Shown: piece after piece, positions 26,131 through 34,196 of the stretch
Position numbering within the stretch: the stretch's first letter is position 1
How the letters are laid out: every line of letters starts with the position of its first letter
Source: Sphingomonas kaistensis
Lineage (GTDB): Bacteria; Pseudomonadota; Alphaproteobacteria; Sphingomonadales; Sphingomonadaceae
DNA length: 64,000 bases
Direction of reading: 5' to 3'
Assembly (NCBI RefSeq): GCF_036884275.1
Contig: NZ_CP145607.1
Location: forward strand, 979,001-1,043,000
Made by a program: the position numbers and the translations under genes
The notes under the pieces: model-generated
Database searches by the model: none
Told to the model about the DNA's origin: nothing
Seen by the model: only the letters and a program-made list of their open reading frames with translations

Positions 26131-28053
26131 TTACTTGAGCAGCGTCTGCTGCCAGAATTGCAGGGTCGACCAGAACAGATAGTCCTGGTTTTCCTTCTTG
26201 CCGAAGCCGTGGCCTTCGTTCTCGCCGACCATGTACCACGTCGGCGCGGCGCCGGGGCGGGCGTTCAGGGCGGCGACGACCTGATCGGCCTCGGACTTGG
26301 GCACGCGCGGATCGTTGGCGCCCTGCACCACGAACATCGGGGCCTTGATTTCGCCGATGCGGCGTAGGGGGCTGATCTCCAGCAGCTTGGCCCGCTGCTT
26401 GGGATCGCGCTCGTCGCCATATTCGACGCGGCGGAGGTCACGGCGATAGCTCTGGGTGCCTTCGAGGAAAGTCACGAAGTCGGAGATGGCGACGTTGCAA
26501 AGTGCGCCCTTGAAGTCGGCGGCGTAGCGGATGGCGCTGGCGTAGCACATGTAGCCACCATAGCTGCCGCCGGTCACCGCCATACGACCCGCGTCGATCG
26601 CCGGATCGGCTTTGAGCGCGGTCAGGAAAGCGCCGATGTCCTTGACCGAATCCTCGCGCTTGAACGGCCCGTTGTCGAGGCTGACGAAGCGCTTGCCGAA
26701 GCCGGTCGAGCCGCGGACGTTGGGGAGAAAGATGGCGATGCCGAGCTCGTTGATAAGGTAATTGTCGCGGCCCATGAAGCCGGGCCGCTCCTGGCCTTCG
26801 GGACCGCCGTGGATGTCGACCACCACCGGGCGCTTGCCGGGGAATTTGGCTGGGTCGGGGCGATACAGGAAGCCCGACACGCGCTCGCCGTCGAAGCTCT
26901 TTACCTCGATCAGCCGGGCCGACGGATTGCGCGAGAAGTCGAGGCCGCCCGTCTCGCTCTGCGTCCAGCGGGTGAGCTTGCCGGTCCCCGGGTTCAGTGA
27001 CCAGGCATCGGCGGTGCCCTGCGCCGAGTTGAAGGTGAAGCCGAGTTCGCCCCACGGCGACCATTCGATTCCGCCGGCGACCCCGACCGGGAGGGAGGTC
27101 ACCTGCCGAGCGCGGCCGCTGGCGGCATCGAGCAGGTAGAGGCGGCTGATCCCGGCCTCGTTTGTGACATAGGCGATGGTGCGACCGTCGTCCGAGATGT
27201 CGAAGCTGTCGATATCCCACCGGCCGGCGTTGGCGACGGGGGTGAAACGGCCGGTCGCCAAGTCCATCCGGCCGAGCCGCTGGACGTCGCTGTCCTCGTC
27301 CGACAGCACCCACAGCGATCCATCGGGCGCGAATTCGGCGCCTCCGTAGGCAATGTCCTTTTTGAGATCGCCGAGCGGGGTCAGCTGCCGGGTCGCGAGG
27401 TCGAGGAGGTACGGGTCGGAATTGGTGACCTGTTGGTAGTTCAGCACCAGCGCCTTGGCATTGCCTGGCGCGAAGGCGGCGATTCCCCAGCCGCCGCCCT
27501 TGACCTCGGCCACCAGCCGGTCGGTCTTGGGATCGCGCGGGTCCATGACGTAGAGATCGGTGTCGGCGCCGTTGCGGCGGGTCGAGCTGTAGGCGACGAG
27601 CTTGCCGTCCTTGCTCCACGCGCCGAGGCTGTTGCGACTCTTGCCGTCGGTCAGCAGCGTCATCTGCCCGCCGTCGAGGCGGTAGAGCTGGAAGAATTCC
27701 GCGCCGCCCCGGTCCATCTGCGTGACCAGCACGTCGCCCGATGGGGCCCAGCTGCCGCCCACCGGCTCGGGCTCGAAGGTGATCTGCTGGCGATCCATCA
27801 TCGGTGCCGCGACGCGGTGGAGCTGGGGCACGTTGCCGAAGCGGGTGCGGATCAGCATCGAGCGGTCGCGCGCGTTCCAGCCGGCGAAGGAGGCGCTGCG
27901 CAGTTCCATGTAGGGGCGGGTCCTGGCGGCAAGCTCGGCCGGGACCGGCGGCACGGCCTGCACGGTCAGCGCGGCGGGCTTGGGCGCGCTGGTTTGGGCG
28001 TTGGCCGTGGTGGCGAGCAGGGCGGCAAGGGCCAGCGAGATGCGGATCGGCAT
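26131..28053 (-). CDS. Exported S9 family peptidase (prolyl oligopeptidase / dipeptidyl peptidase IV-like)
   Basis: A 640-residue exported serine peptidase with signal peptide (about 1-19, ANA-QT). A seven-bladed beta-propeller region (about 50-370) is followed by an alpha/beta-hydrolase domain. The nucleophile is in GGSYGGYM, the acid in GANDPRVP and the base in ENEGHGF. Such enzymes trim peptides in the periplasm; sphingomonads carry many copies. It lies between an M19 dipeptidase and a metallo-hydrolase on the same strand, a likely peptide-scavenging transcript. Confidence 0.93.
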   Translation of the reverse strand: MPIRISLALAALLATTANAQTSAPKPAALTVQAVPPVPAELAARTRPYMELRSASFAGWNARDRSMLIRTRFGNVPQLHRVAAPMMDRQQITFEPEPVGGSWAPSGDVLVTQMDRGGAEFFQLYRLDGGQMTLLTDGKSRNSLGAWSKDGKLVAYSSTRRNGADTDLYVMDPRDPKTDRLVAEVKGGGWGIAAFAPGNAKALVLNYQQVTNSDPYLLDLATRQLTPLGDLKKDIAYGGAEFAPDGSLWVLSDEDSDVQRLGRMDLATGRFTPVANAGRWDIDSFDISDDGRTIAYVTNEAGISRLYLLDAASGRARQVTSLPVGVAGGIEWSPWGELGFTFNSAQGTADAWSLNPGTGKLTRWTQSETGGLDFSRNPSARLIEVKSFDGERVSGFLYRPDPAKFPGKRPVVVDIHGGPEGQERPGFMGRDNYLINELGIAIFLPNVRGSTGFGKRFVSLDNGPFKREDSVKDIGAFLTALKADPAIDAGRMAVTGGSYGGYMCYASAIRYAADFKGALCNVAISDFVTFLEGTQSYRRDLRRVEYGDERDPKQRAKLLEISPLRRIGEIKAPMFVVQGANDPRVPKSEADQVVAALNARPGAAPTWYMVGENEGHGFGKKENQDYLFWSTLQFWQQTLLK

Positions 28054-28066
28054 GGGTGTCGAGCTC

Positions 28067-29332
28067 CTAGTTGGCAGGCTTGGCGGGCGTCAGCGTCGCC
28101 ATCGATGGGGGCACATCTTTCATCGACCGCGCGGTCGCTTCCGCCCCGCGCAGCGCTCGCAGCACGTTGCCGCCCGCGAGCTTGGCGAGATTGGCGTCGC
28201 TCCACCCGCGGCGGATCAGTTCGGCGAACAGGCGCGGATAGGCTTCGACGCCTTCGAGTCCGACCGGCGTGCGCGGAATGCCGTCGAGATCGCCGCCGAT
28301 GCCGACATGATCGTGCCCGGCAACGCGCGCGACATAGTCGATGTGATCGGCGACGTCCTTGATGCCGACCACCGGACGCGGGTTGGCGGCGACCCAAGCT
28401 TCCATGCCTTTGGTCACCGCTGCGGCGTCTGCGCGATTGTAGGTCTTGAGTCGGGCCTCCTGCGCGGCCTGTTCGCCGTCCCATTTCCATTGTGCGGCGC
28501 TAAGGAAGCTCGGGACCCAGGTCACCATCACCACGCCGCCGTTGGCCGGCATCATGCGCAGCACATCGTCGGGCACGTTGCGCGGGTGCGGATTGATGCC
28601 TGCCGCGCTGGAGTGGGAGAAGATCACCGGCGCCTTGGACGCCGCAATCGCATCTCGCATCGTCGCGGGGGCGACGTGGCTCAAATCCACTAGCATGCCG
28701 AGCCGGTTCATTTCCTTCACCACCTCGACCCCGAACGGCGACAGGCCGTCATATTTGGGCTGATCGGTCCCGGCATCGGCCCATTCGGTGGTCTGGTTGT
28801 GGGTCAGCGTCATGTAGCGGGCGCCAAGATCGTAGAAGCGGCGCAGCGCGGCCATCGAGCCGCCGATCTGCCGCCCGCCCTCGATCCCTAGCATCGAACC
28901 TATCCGCCCCGCCTTGTGCGCAGCTTCCATTTCGTCGGCCGAGCGGGCGAAGCGCAAGGTTTCGGGATAGGCGTCGATGATCCGGTGCGCGGTGTCGATC
29001 TGCTCCAGCGTGACCCGGATCGCTTCGTCACCGAGCGTGGTGCCGTCGATATAGACCGACCAGAATTGCCCGCCGACCCGGCCGGCACGAAGCCGGGCCA
29101 TGTCGGTCATCAGCGGCGGCTTCCAGCTGTCGGTGCCGCTGGCCAGGCCCTCGACCTTGCTGCCGAAATCGCCGCGCAGCGCCCACGGCAGGTCGTTGTG
29201 CCCGTCGATCAGCGGCGTCCGCTTGAGGATTCGATCGATCCGCTGACTGACCTTGGGATCGATCGGGGTGGTCTGGGCCATGGCGGACACCGGGAGCAGG
29301 CTCGCGGCGGCGAGCAGGAAGAGCTTGTGCAT
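28067..29332 (-). CDS. Exported membrane dipeptidase (M19 family)
   Basis: A 421-residue zinc dipeptidase with signal peptide (about 1-19, SAMA-QT). Metal-site motifs are visible: DGHNDLPW (HxD), the bridging glutamate in GIEGG, and later histidines in VDLSHVAP and IFSHSSA. A conserved GIGGDLDG closes the site. M19 enzymes split dipeptides, including D-amino-acid ones. It lies 13 bp upstream of the S9 peptidase and is likely cotranscribed. ATG at 29332. Confidence 0.94.
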   Translation of the reverse strand: MHKLFLLAAASLLPVSAMAQTTPIDPKVSQRIDRILKRTPLIDGHNDLPWALRGDFGSKVEGLASGTDSWKPPLMTDMARLRAGRVGGQFWSVYIDGTTLGDEAIRVTLEQIDTAHRIIDAYPETLRFARSADEMEAAHKAGRIGSMLGIEGGRQIGGSMAALRRFYDLGARYMTLTHNQTTEWADAGTDQPKYDGLSPFGVEVVKEMNRLGMLVDLSHVAPATMRDAIAASKAPVIFSHSSAAGINPHPRNVPDDVLRMMPANGGVVMVTWVPSFLSAAQWKWDGEQAAQEARLKTYNRADAAAVTKGMEAWVAANPRPVVGIKDVADHIDYVARVAGHDHVGIGGDLDGIPRTPVGLEGVEAYPRLFAELIRRGWSDANLAKLAGGNVLRALRGAEATARSMKDVPPSMATLTPAKPAN

Positions 29333-29378
29333 GGGCGCGACTTTACGAACCGGCGCGCCGCTTGCAAACGCTTAAGCC

Positions 29379-31100
29379 GTGGATGCGCCCTTTCTCCTGT
29401 TCGACAATGCCCGGCAGGGCGGACCGGCGCGGCTGTATCGGCGGCCGATCGGCGAAGTACGTGCCGAACGGCTAGAGAATGTGCTGCCCGCGCTCGAGGC
29501 GTTGCAGGCGGCGGTGCGGGGCGGCGCGCATGCCGCCGGCTTTCTCGCCTACGAGGCCGGTTACGCGCTCGATCCCGCGCTGTCGGACGCGGCGCGGCAG
29601 GGCGAGGGGCTGCTTTTGTGGTTCGGTTTGTTCGAGGGCTTCGAGGAGGTGGACGCGGCCTCCGTGCTGCCCGATCCGGATGGCGCGTGGAACGGGCAGC
29701 CTCACCCGCGCGTGGCGGAAAAGGATTATCTGGCGGCGGTCGCTTTAGTCCACGAGCAGCTTCGCGCCGGCGAGCATTATCAGGTCAATCTCACCTTTCC
29801 TTGCGATGTGGCGGTGAAAGGCGATCCGGCGGCGTTGTATGCGCGGTTCCGGAAAGCCTCGCAGGCCGGATGGGGGGCACTGATCCGTCATCCCGGCGGC
29901 TGGCTGCTGAGCTCAAGTCCGGAACAATTCTTTACCCTCCGCGACGGTGTGATCGAAGCCAGGCCGATGAAAGGCACCGCCGCCCCCGATGCGCCCGACG
30001 CAGTGCTCACGGAGGATGCCAAGAGCCGCGCCGAGAATCTCATGATCGTCGATCTCCTCCGCAACGACCTCGCACGGGTGGCGGAGCCGGGCAGTGTTGC
30101 GGTGCCCGAATTGTTCGCCATCGAGCGTTATCCGACCGTAACCCAGATGGTGAGCCGGGTGACCGCGACGCTCCGGCCCGGGCTCGATGCGGTCGACGTG
30201 CTGCGCACCATCTTTCCCTGCGGTTCGGTCACCGGCGCACCCAAGGTCGCCGCGATGAAGGCCCTGCGCGCGCTCGAGCCCCATCCGCGAGGGGCCTATT
30301 GCGGGTCGGCCGGGTGGATCGAGCCGGGCGGCGATGCGGCCTTCAACGTGCTGATCCGGACGCTGGAGATGGCCGCTGATCGCGCCACGGCGACCCTTGG
30401 CCTCGGTTCCGGGCTTGTAGTCGACTCCGTTGCGGCCGATGAATGGGCCGAATGCATGTCCAAGGGGGCCTTTTTGACGCGTGACCGACCGGCGATCGAC
30501 CTGATCGAAACCATGCGGTTCGATCCCAGCGACGGCGTGATCGAACTCGACCGCCATCTAAGCCGGTTGACGGCTTCGGCCGAAGCGCTCGACTTCCGCT
30601 TCAATCGCCACGCCGCCCGCAACGAATTGCAGGCCGCGACCTTTGCCCGCCGGACGCCCGCGACGGCCCGGCTGCTGCTGTCGCCGACCGGCACCATGGC
30701 GGTCGAAGTGCGGCCCTTGCCGGCCGCCCGGACCGAGCCGCTCACTGCCAGGATCGTGCCGCTGCCGGTGCCGAGCGACGACTATCGGCTGCGCTACAAG
30801 ACCACCGACCGCGGTTTCTACGACGAGGCGCGGATCGCGAGCGGTGCCGACGAGGTCATCTTTGCTGACACCGACGGCTGGCTGACCGAAGGCAGTTTCA
30901 CCTCGCTGTTCAAGGAGTGCGAGGATGGAATGCTGGTGACGCCGCCGCTGTCGCGGGGCCTGATTCCGGGGATCCTGCGGTCCAAGCTGGTCGCCGAAGG
31001 CAAGGCGGTCGAGGGCGACTTGCGCCGCGAAGACCTCGAAGGCGGGTTCCTGGTCGGCAACATGCTGCGCGGCCTCGTGCCGGCGCGGCTGGTCGATTAA
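29379..31100 (+). CDS. pabB: Aminodeoxychorismate synthase component I fused to aminodeoxychorismate lyase
   Basis: A 573-residue fusion for p-aminobenzoate (folate) synthesis. Residues 1 to about 365 are the chorismate-using PabB module, with the catalytic lysine segment ARPMKGT, the DLLRNDL motif and IFPCGSVTGAPK. From about 370 to the end is a PabC-type pyridoxal-phosphate lyase, with the candidate lysine in RLRYKTTDR and the loop EGSFTSLF. A single protein thus makes and cleaves aminodeoxychorismate, taking ammonia from a PabA encoded elsewhere. The start is GTG at 29379. The stop overlaps the convergent pdeM gene by 4 bp. Confidence 0.93.
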   Translation: MDAPFLLFDNARQGGPARLYRRPIGEVRAERLENVLPALEALQAAVRGGAHAAGFLAYEAGYALDPALSDAARQGEGLLLWFGLFEGFEEVDAASVLPDPDGAWNGQPHPRVAEKDYLAAVALVHEQLRAGEHYQVNLTFPCDVAVKGDPAALYARFRKASQAGWGALIRHPGGWLLSSSPEQFFTLRDGVIEARPMKGTAAPDAPDAVLTEDAKSRAENLMIVDLLRNDLARVAEPGSVAVPELFAIERYPTVTQMVSRVTATLRPGLDAVDVLRTIFPCGSVTGAPKVAAMKALRALEPHPRGAYCGSAGWIEPGGDAAFNVLIRTLEMAADRATATLGLGSGLVVDSVAADEWAECMSKGAFLTRDRPAIDLIETMRFDPSDGVIELDRHLSRLTASAEALDFRFNRHAARNELQAATFARRTPATARLLLSPTGTMAVEVRPLPAARTEPLTARIVPLPVPSDDYRLRYKTTDRGFYDEARIASGADEVIFADTDGWLTEGSFTSLFKECEDGMLVTPPLSRGLIPGILRSKLVAEGKAVEGDLRREDLEGGFLVGNMLRGLVPARLVD

Positions 31101-31759
31101 GCGGCGAGCGGGAAGCTCAGCAGCCGGTCCTTGATCGGGATCAGCGCGGTCGCGGGGGTGCCGACCTTGCGCAAAATCTCCTTGTGGCTCGCATCCAGCC
31201 CGCCGGTCAGCGCGCCGAACGCGGGCAGAATCAGCTTCGCCCCGCTGGCGACGAAACAGCGGCGGCTGACCCGGCGGCCCCGCACCTGAAGGCGCAGCTT
31301 GGGGTGATAATGGCCCGACAGTTCGGGCCGGGGATCGCGGACGTCGGCTTCGTGGCGAAGCATCAGGCCATCGACCTCGACCTCTTCCCGCAGCGTCCCG
31401 CCGCAATGATCGGCAAAGCCGGGATCGTGGTTGCCGAGGATCCAGGTCCAGTCGAGCCGGGCGGTCAGCGCCAGCAGCATCGCCCGCGCGGCTTCGGGCA
31501 GGCGGTCGCAGCCGAACTTGTCGTGGAAACTGTCGCCAAGGCAGTAAAGGCTCGTCGCCCCGGTTCGATCGACCACTTCGGTCAGCGCGGCCAGCGTCGC
31601 CTGGCTGTCGTAAGGAGGCAGGAACTGGCCGAGTTTGGCATACCAGCTCGCTTTTTCGAGATGGAGGTCGGCGACCAGCAACGCACGCCGCGCTGGCCAC
31701 CACAGCGCACCCTGCGGATCGGCGAGAAAATCATGTCCGGCGAACGAAAGGGGAACCAT
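31097..31759 (-). CDS. pdeM: Ligase-associated DNA damage response endonuclease PdeM (metallophosphatase)
   Basis: A 220-residue calcineurin-like metallo-phosphoesterase. Motifs are LVADLHLEKA (DxH), CLGDSFHD (GD), LGNHDPG (GNHD), and LSGHYHPK (GHxH). It closely follows the PdeM pattern, a nuclease-like member of the bacterial DEXH helicase/exonuclease/ATP-dependent ligase set. Its usual partners lie 3-6 kb away at 34197-36623 and 36879-37883, separated by unrelated genes. ATG at 31759. Confidence 0.85.
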   Translation of the reverse strand: MVPLSFAGHDFLADPQGALWWPARRALLVADLHLEKASWYAKLGQFLPPYDSQATLAALTEVVDRTGATSLYCLGDSFHDKFGCDRLPEAARAMLLALTARLDWTWILGNHDPGFADHCGGTLREEVEVDGLMLRHEADVRDPRPELSGHYHPKLRLQVRGRRVSRRCFVASGAKLILPAFGALTGGLDASHKEILRKVGTPATALIPIKDRLLSFPLAA

Positions 31760-31801
31760 CGCGGCGCCGCTTAGCCCGACTTTCGATTCCGTGGCAACGG
31801 C

Positions 31802-32257
31802 TTAGTAGCCGCGGTTCACCACATGATCGCGCAGCGCCCGGGCGTCGTGCAGCGCATTGTGCGGCACCGCGCTGTTGCGGGCGGTGGAAAAGCCGGCAAG
31901 GTTCATCAGCCGAAAGGTCAGCGCGGGCACCGTCACCATCTGCCCGTTCCCGGTCAGTAGCGCCTTGCAGAAATAAGCGATGTCGTCGGGCCAGTCGGCG
32001 ACGATCTCGACCTCCTCGAACGGAGTTAGCCAGCGCGACAGCTCGCGCGCCACGTCGGCGGCGGGTTGCGGCTCGGCGCGGAGGTGCTGGGGCACGGTGC
32101 CGAGATAAGGGACGACGTGCCGCTCGACCCAATCGATGCAGGGGCGCTCATGCTTGAGGATCGCGTAAAATTCCTCGCTGCCGTCATCGGGCACGAGAGC
32201 AAGGCTGAGCAGCGGACCGCCGAAGCCGTCGAATTCGCAGTCGAGGAAGTAGCGCAT
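31802..32257 (-). CDS. DEDD-type 3'-5' exoribonuclease domain protein (Rv2179c-like)
   Basis: A 151-residue protein starting MRYFLDCEFDG, whose DxE pair is the first metal motif of DEDD exonucleases. A second acidic motif (DWPDD, about residues 84-88) and the final HNALHDARAL (HxxxxD) complete the site. The compact size and DCEFDG start resemble the Rv2179c family of 3'-5' exoribonucleases, which act on RNA overhangs. The specific substrate here is inferred from the family. ATG at 32257. Confidence 0.82.
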   Translation of the reverse strand: MRYFLDCEFDGFGGPLLSLALVPDDGSEEFYAILKHERPCIDWVERHVVPYLGTVPQHLRAEPQPAADVARELSRWLTPFEEVEIVADWPDDIAYFCKALLTGNGQMVTVPALTFRLMNLAGFSTARNSAVPHNALHDARALRDHVVNRGY

Positions 32258-32330
32258 CGACAATGCTCTGGACGAGCGGGGCGGTCCGCGCCAGTCTCCG
32301 CGCGAACACCATGATGGGGGAGATTTTGCG

Positions 32331-33827
32331 ATGCGCCTGTTCTTGATGAGCCTGGTCCTCGGAACGGCGCTGACCGCCCCGCTGGCCGCGCAGACGCCGG
32401 GCCGGGCCGATCTCGCCAAGGTGGTCGCCAGCCGCCACGACACGACGGTGAAGGCATTGCAGGACTGGATCGCGCTGCCGACCATCGCGGCGGAAAAGCG
32501 TAACGTCGAACAGGGCGCCGACTATATGCGCCGCCTCGCGCTCGACGCCGGTTTCCAGCAGGCGCGGGTGGTGCAGTCGGGCGGCGTGCCGGGTGTGTTC
32601 GCGACGCTGGACGCGGGCGCGCCGGTCACGCTCGGCATCTATTTCATGTATGACGTCAAGCAGTTCGACCCCGCCGAATGGTCGAGCCCGCCACTTGAAG
32701 GGCGGTTGGTCGATCGCCCGGGCGAGGGCCAGGTCATCATGGGCCGCGGCGCGGTCAACCAGAAGGGTCCGGAAATGGCCTTCCTCGCCGCGCTGCATGC
32801 CTTCAAGGCGAGCGGGCGCAAGCTGCCGGTCAATCTGGTGCTGGTGGCCGAGGGTGAGGAGGAGATCGCTTCGCCCAATTTCCCGACCATCGTCGCCGAT
32901 CCGCAAGTCGCCGCCGCGCTCAAGAAAACGGTCGGCGTGTTCATCCCGGCCGCCGGTCAGGACCAGACCGGACAAGCGGGCATCACGCTCGGCGCGAAGG
33001 GGGCGGTCGAATTCCAGCTGATCGTCGGCGGCGAGACCAGCGACAAATATCCCAAGAACGACGTCCATTCGAGCAATCACGCGCGGATCGAAAGCCCGGC
33101 GTGGCGGCTGGTGAAAGCGCTCGACACACTGGTCGCCGACGATGGCCACACCCCCGCGATCGACGGCTTCATGGACAATGTGAAGCCGCTCACCGCCCGC
33201 CAGAAGGAGCTGATCGCGCAGCGGGTGGCGGTGACGAACGAGGCCGACGTGAAGAAATCTCTGGGCGTAGGCAAGTGGATCGGGAACGAGGATTTCCAGA
33301 CCAGTTCCGAACGGTTCCTCAGCCAGCCGACGGTCAACATCCAGGGGCTGGTCAGCGGCTACACCGGGGTCGGGGGCAAGACCGTGCTGCCGGGCCGGGC
33401 CGAAGCCAAGCTCGAGTTCCGGCTAGTCCCCGACATGACCCGGCAGGAGGTTGAGACCAAGCTTAAGGCGCACCTGGCGAAGCGCGGGTTCGACGATGTG
33501 AAGGTGGTGGTGAGCGGCGGCTACGGTCCCAACCAGACCGACGAGAACAGCCCGTTCATTCAGGCCCAGAAGAAGGTCCTTGATCGCGCGGCAATCCCGT
33601 ACACGCTGAGTCCGCGCAACGCCGGAAGCTGGCCGGGCGTCGTGTTTAACGGCGCGCCGCTTAATCTCCCGACCGGCCAATTCGGCATCGGCCGCGGCAA
33701 TGGTGCCCACGCGCCCAACGAATGGTTCGTCATCCGCTCGGCCAACCCCAAGGTGGCGGGGATCGACGAGGCGACGATGCTGTTCGTCGATTATCTCTAC
33801 GAAGTGGCGAAGCTCGGGCGGAAGTGA
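32331..33827 (+). CDS. Exported M20 family metallopeptidase-like protein with altered metal ligands
   Basis: A 498-residue protein with signal peptide (about 1-20, LAAQ) and the M20 peptidase fold: catalytic domain about 30-235 and 370-498, lid domain between. Aligned by eye with carnosinase-type enzymes, several metal ligands are replaced: the His of GHxDV is Met106 (YFMYDV), the bridging Asp of GRGxxD-KG is Asn143 (GRGAVNQKG), and the Asp before the ITLG segment appears as Pro206/Ala207. The glutamate pair in EGEEEIAS (E177/E178), the DVHS histidine and the terminal HAPNE histidine remain. Either the metal site differs or the protein is not a conventional peptidase. The reading frame is intact. 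ATG at 32331. Confidence 0.85.
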   Translation: MRLFLMSLVLGTALTAPLAAQTPGRADLAKVVASRHDTTVKALQDWIALPTIAAEKRNVEQGADYMRRLALDAGFQQARVVQSGGVPGVFATLDAGAPVTLGIYFMYDVKQFDPAEWSSPPLEGRLVDRPGEGQVIMGRGAVNQKGPEMAFLAALHAFKASGRKLPVNLVLVAEGEEEIASPNFPTIVADPQVAAALKKTVGVFIPAAGQDQTGQAGITLGAKGAVEFQLIVGGETSDKYPKNDVHSSNHARIESPAWRLVKALDTLVADDGHTPAIDGFMDNVKPLTARQKELIAQRVAVTNEADVKKSLGVGKWIGNEDFQTSSERFLSQPTVNIQGLVSGYTGVGGKTVLPGRAEAKLEFRLVPDMTRQEVETKLKAHLAKRGFDDVKVVVSGGYGPNQTDENSPFIQAQKKVLDRAAIPYTLSPRNAGSWPGVVFNGAPLNLPTGQFGIGRGNGAHAPNEWFVIRSANPKVAGIDEATMLFVDYLYEVAKLGRK

Positions 33828-33830
33828 TCA

Positions 33831-33907
33831 GTCATCCCGGCGCAGGCCGGGATCTCGGGCGGCATCGCGCAATCGCCGCCTGAGGTCCCGGCCTTCGCCG
33901 GGACGAC
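33831..33907. repeat. Palindromic intergenic repeat, family A (copy 1)
   Basis: A 77-bp imperfect palindrome between the M20-like gene and a small lipoprotein gene. The outer arms begin TCATCCCGGCG and end CGCCGGGACGAC, with a variable centre. The same arms occur at 44945-45022, so this is a dispersed REP-like element that could fold as a hairpin in RNA from either side. Confidence 0.8.
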
Positions 33908-33908
33908 G

Positions 33909-34169
33909 TCATTGCGGGCAGATGTCTTCGGGCCGGGCGCGGCCCTTCCGGCAGCGATCTTCCAGCGCGCGTCGTTCGCGGCCGAGGCGTTCTTCTTCCT
34001 TGCGGATCGCCCGGCCGCGCTTCTCGTCGGCCTCCGACTGGCTGGTGGTCACGGCGTCCACGCCGGAGGAGACGACCTTCACCGGCAAGGTGACGACATC
34101 GACCGCGGTGCTGGCGACGCTGCAGGCCGAAAGGGCGGGGGCGAGGAACAGGACAGGCAGGATGCGCAT
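33909..34169 (-). CDS. Small lipoprotein of unknown function
   Basis: An 86-residue predicted lipoprotein: basic N-terminus, hydrophobic stretch and lipobox LSAC (Cys16). The mature part has a valine-rich segment (about 17-42) and then a strongly charged region rich in Arg/Glu/Lys that is likely helical (about 48-80). No family was recognised. The stop lies 2 bp past the family A repeat, whose hairpin could cap its transcript. ATG at 34169. Confidence 0.75.
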   Translation of the reverse strand: MRILPVLFLAPALSACSVASTAVDVVTLPVKVVSSGVDAVTTSQSEADEKRGRAIRKEEERLGRERRALEDRCRKGRARPEDICPQ

Positions 34170-34196
34170 GACCGCAGCGTAGCAGATCGAGGCGCC

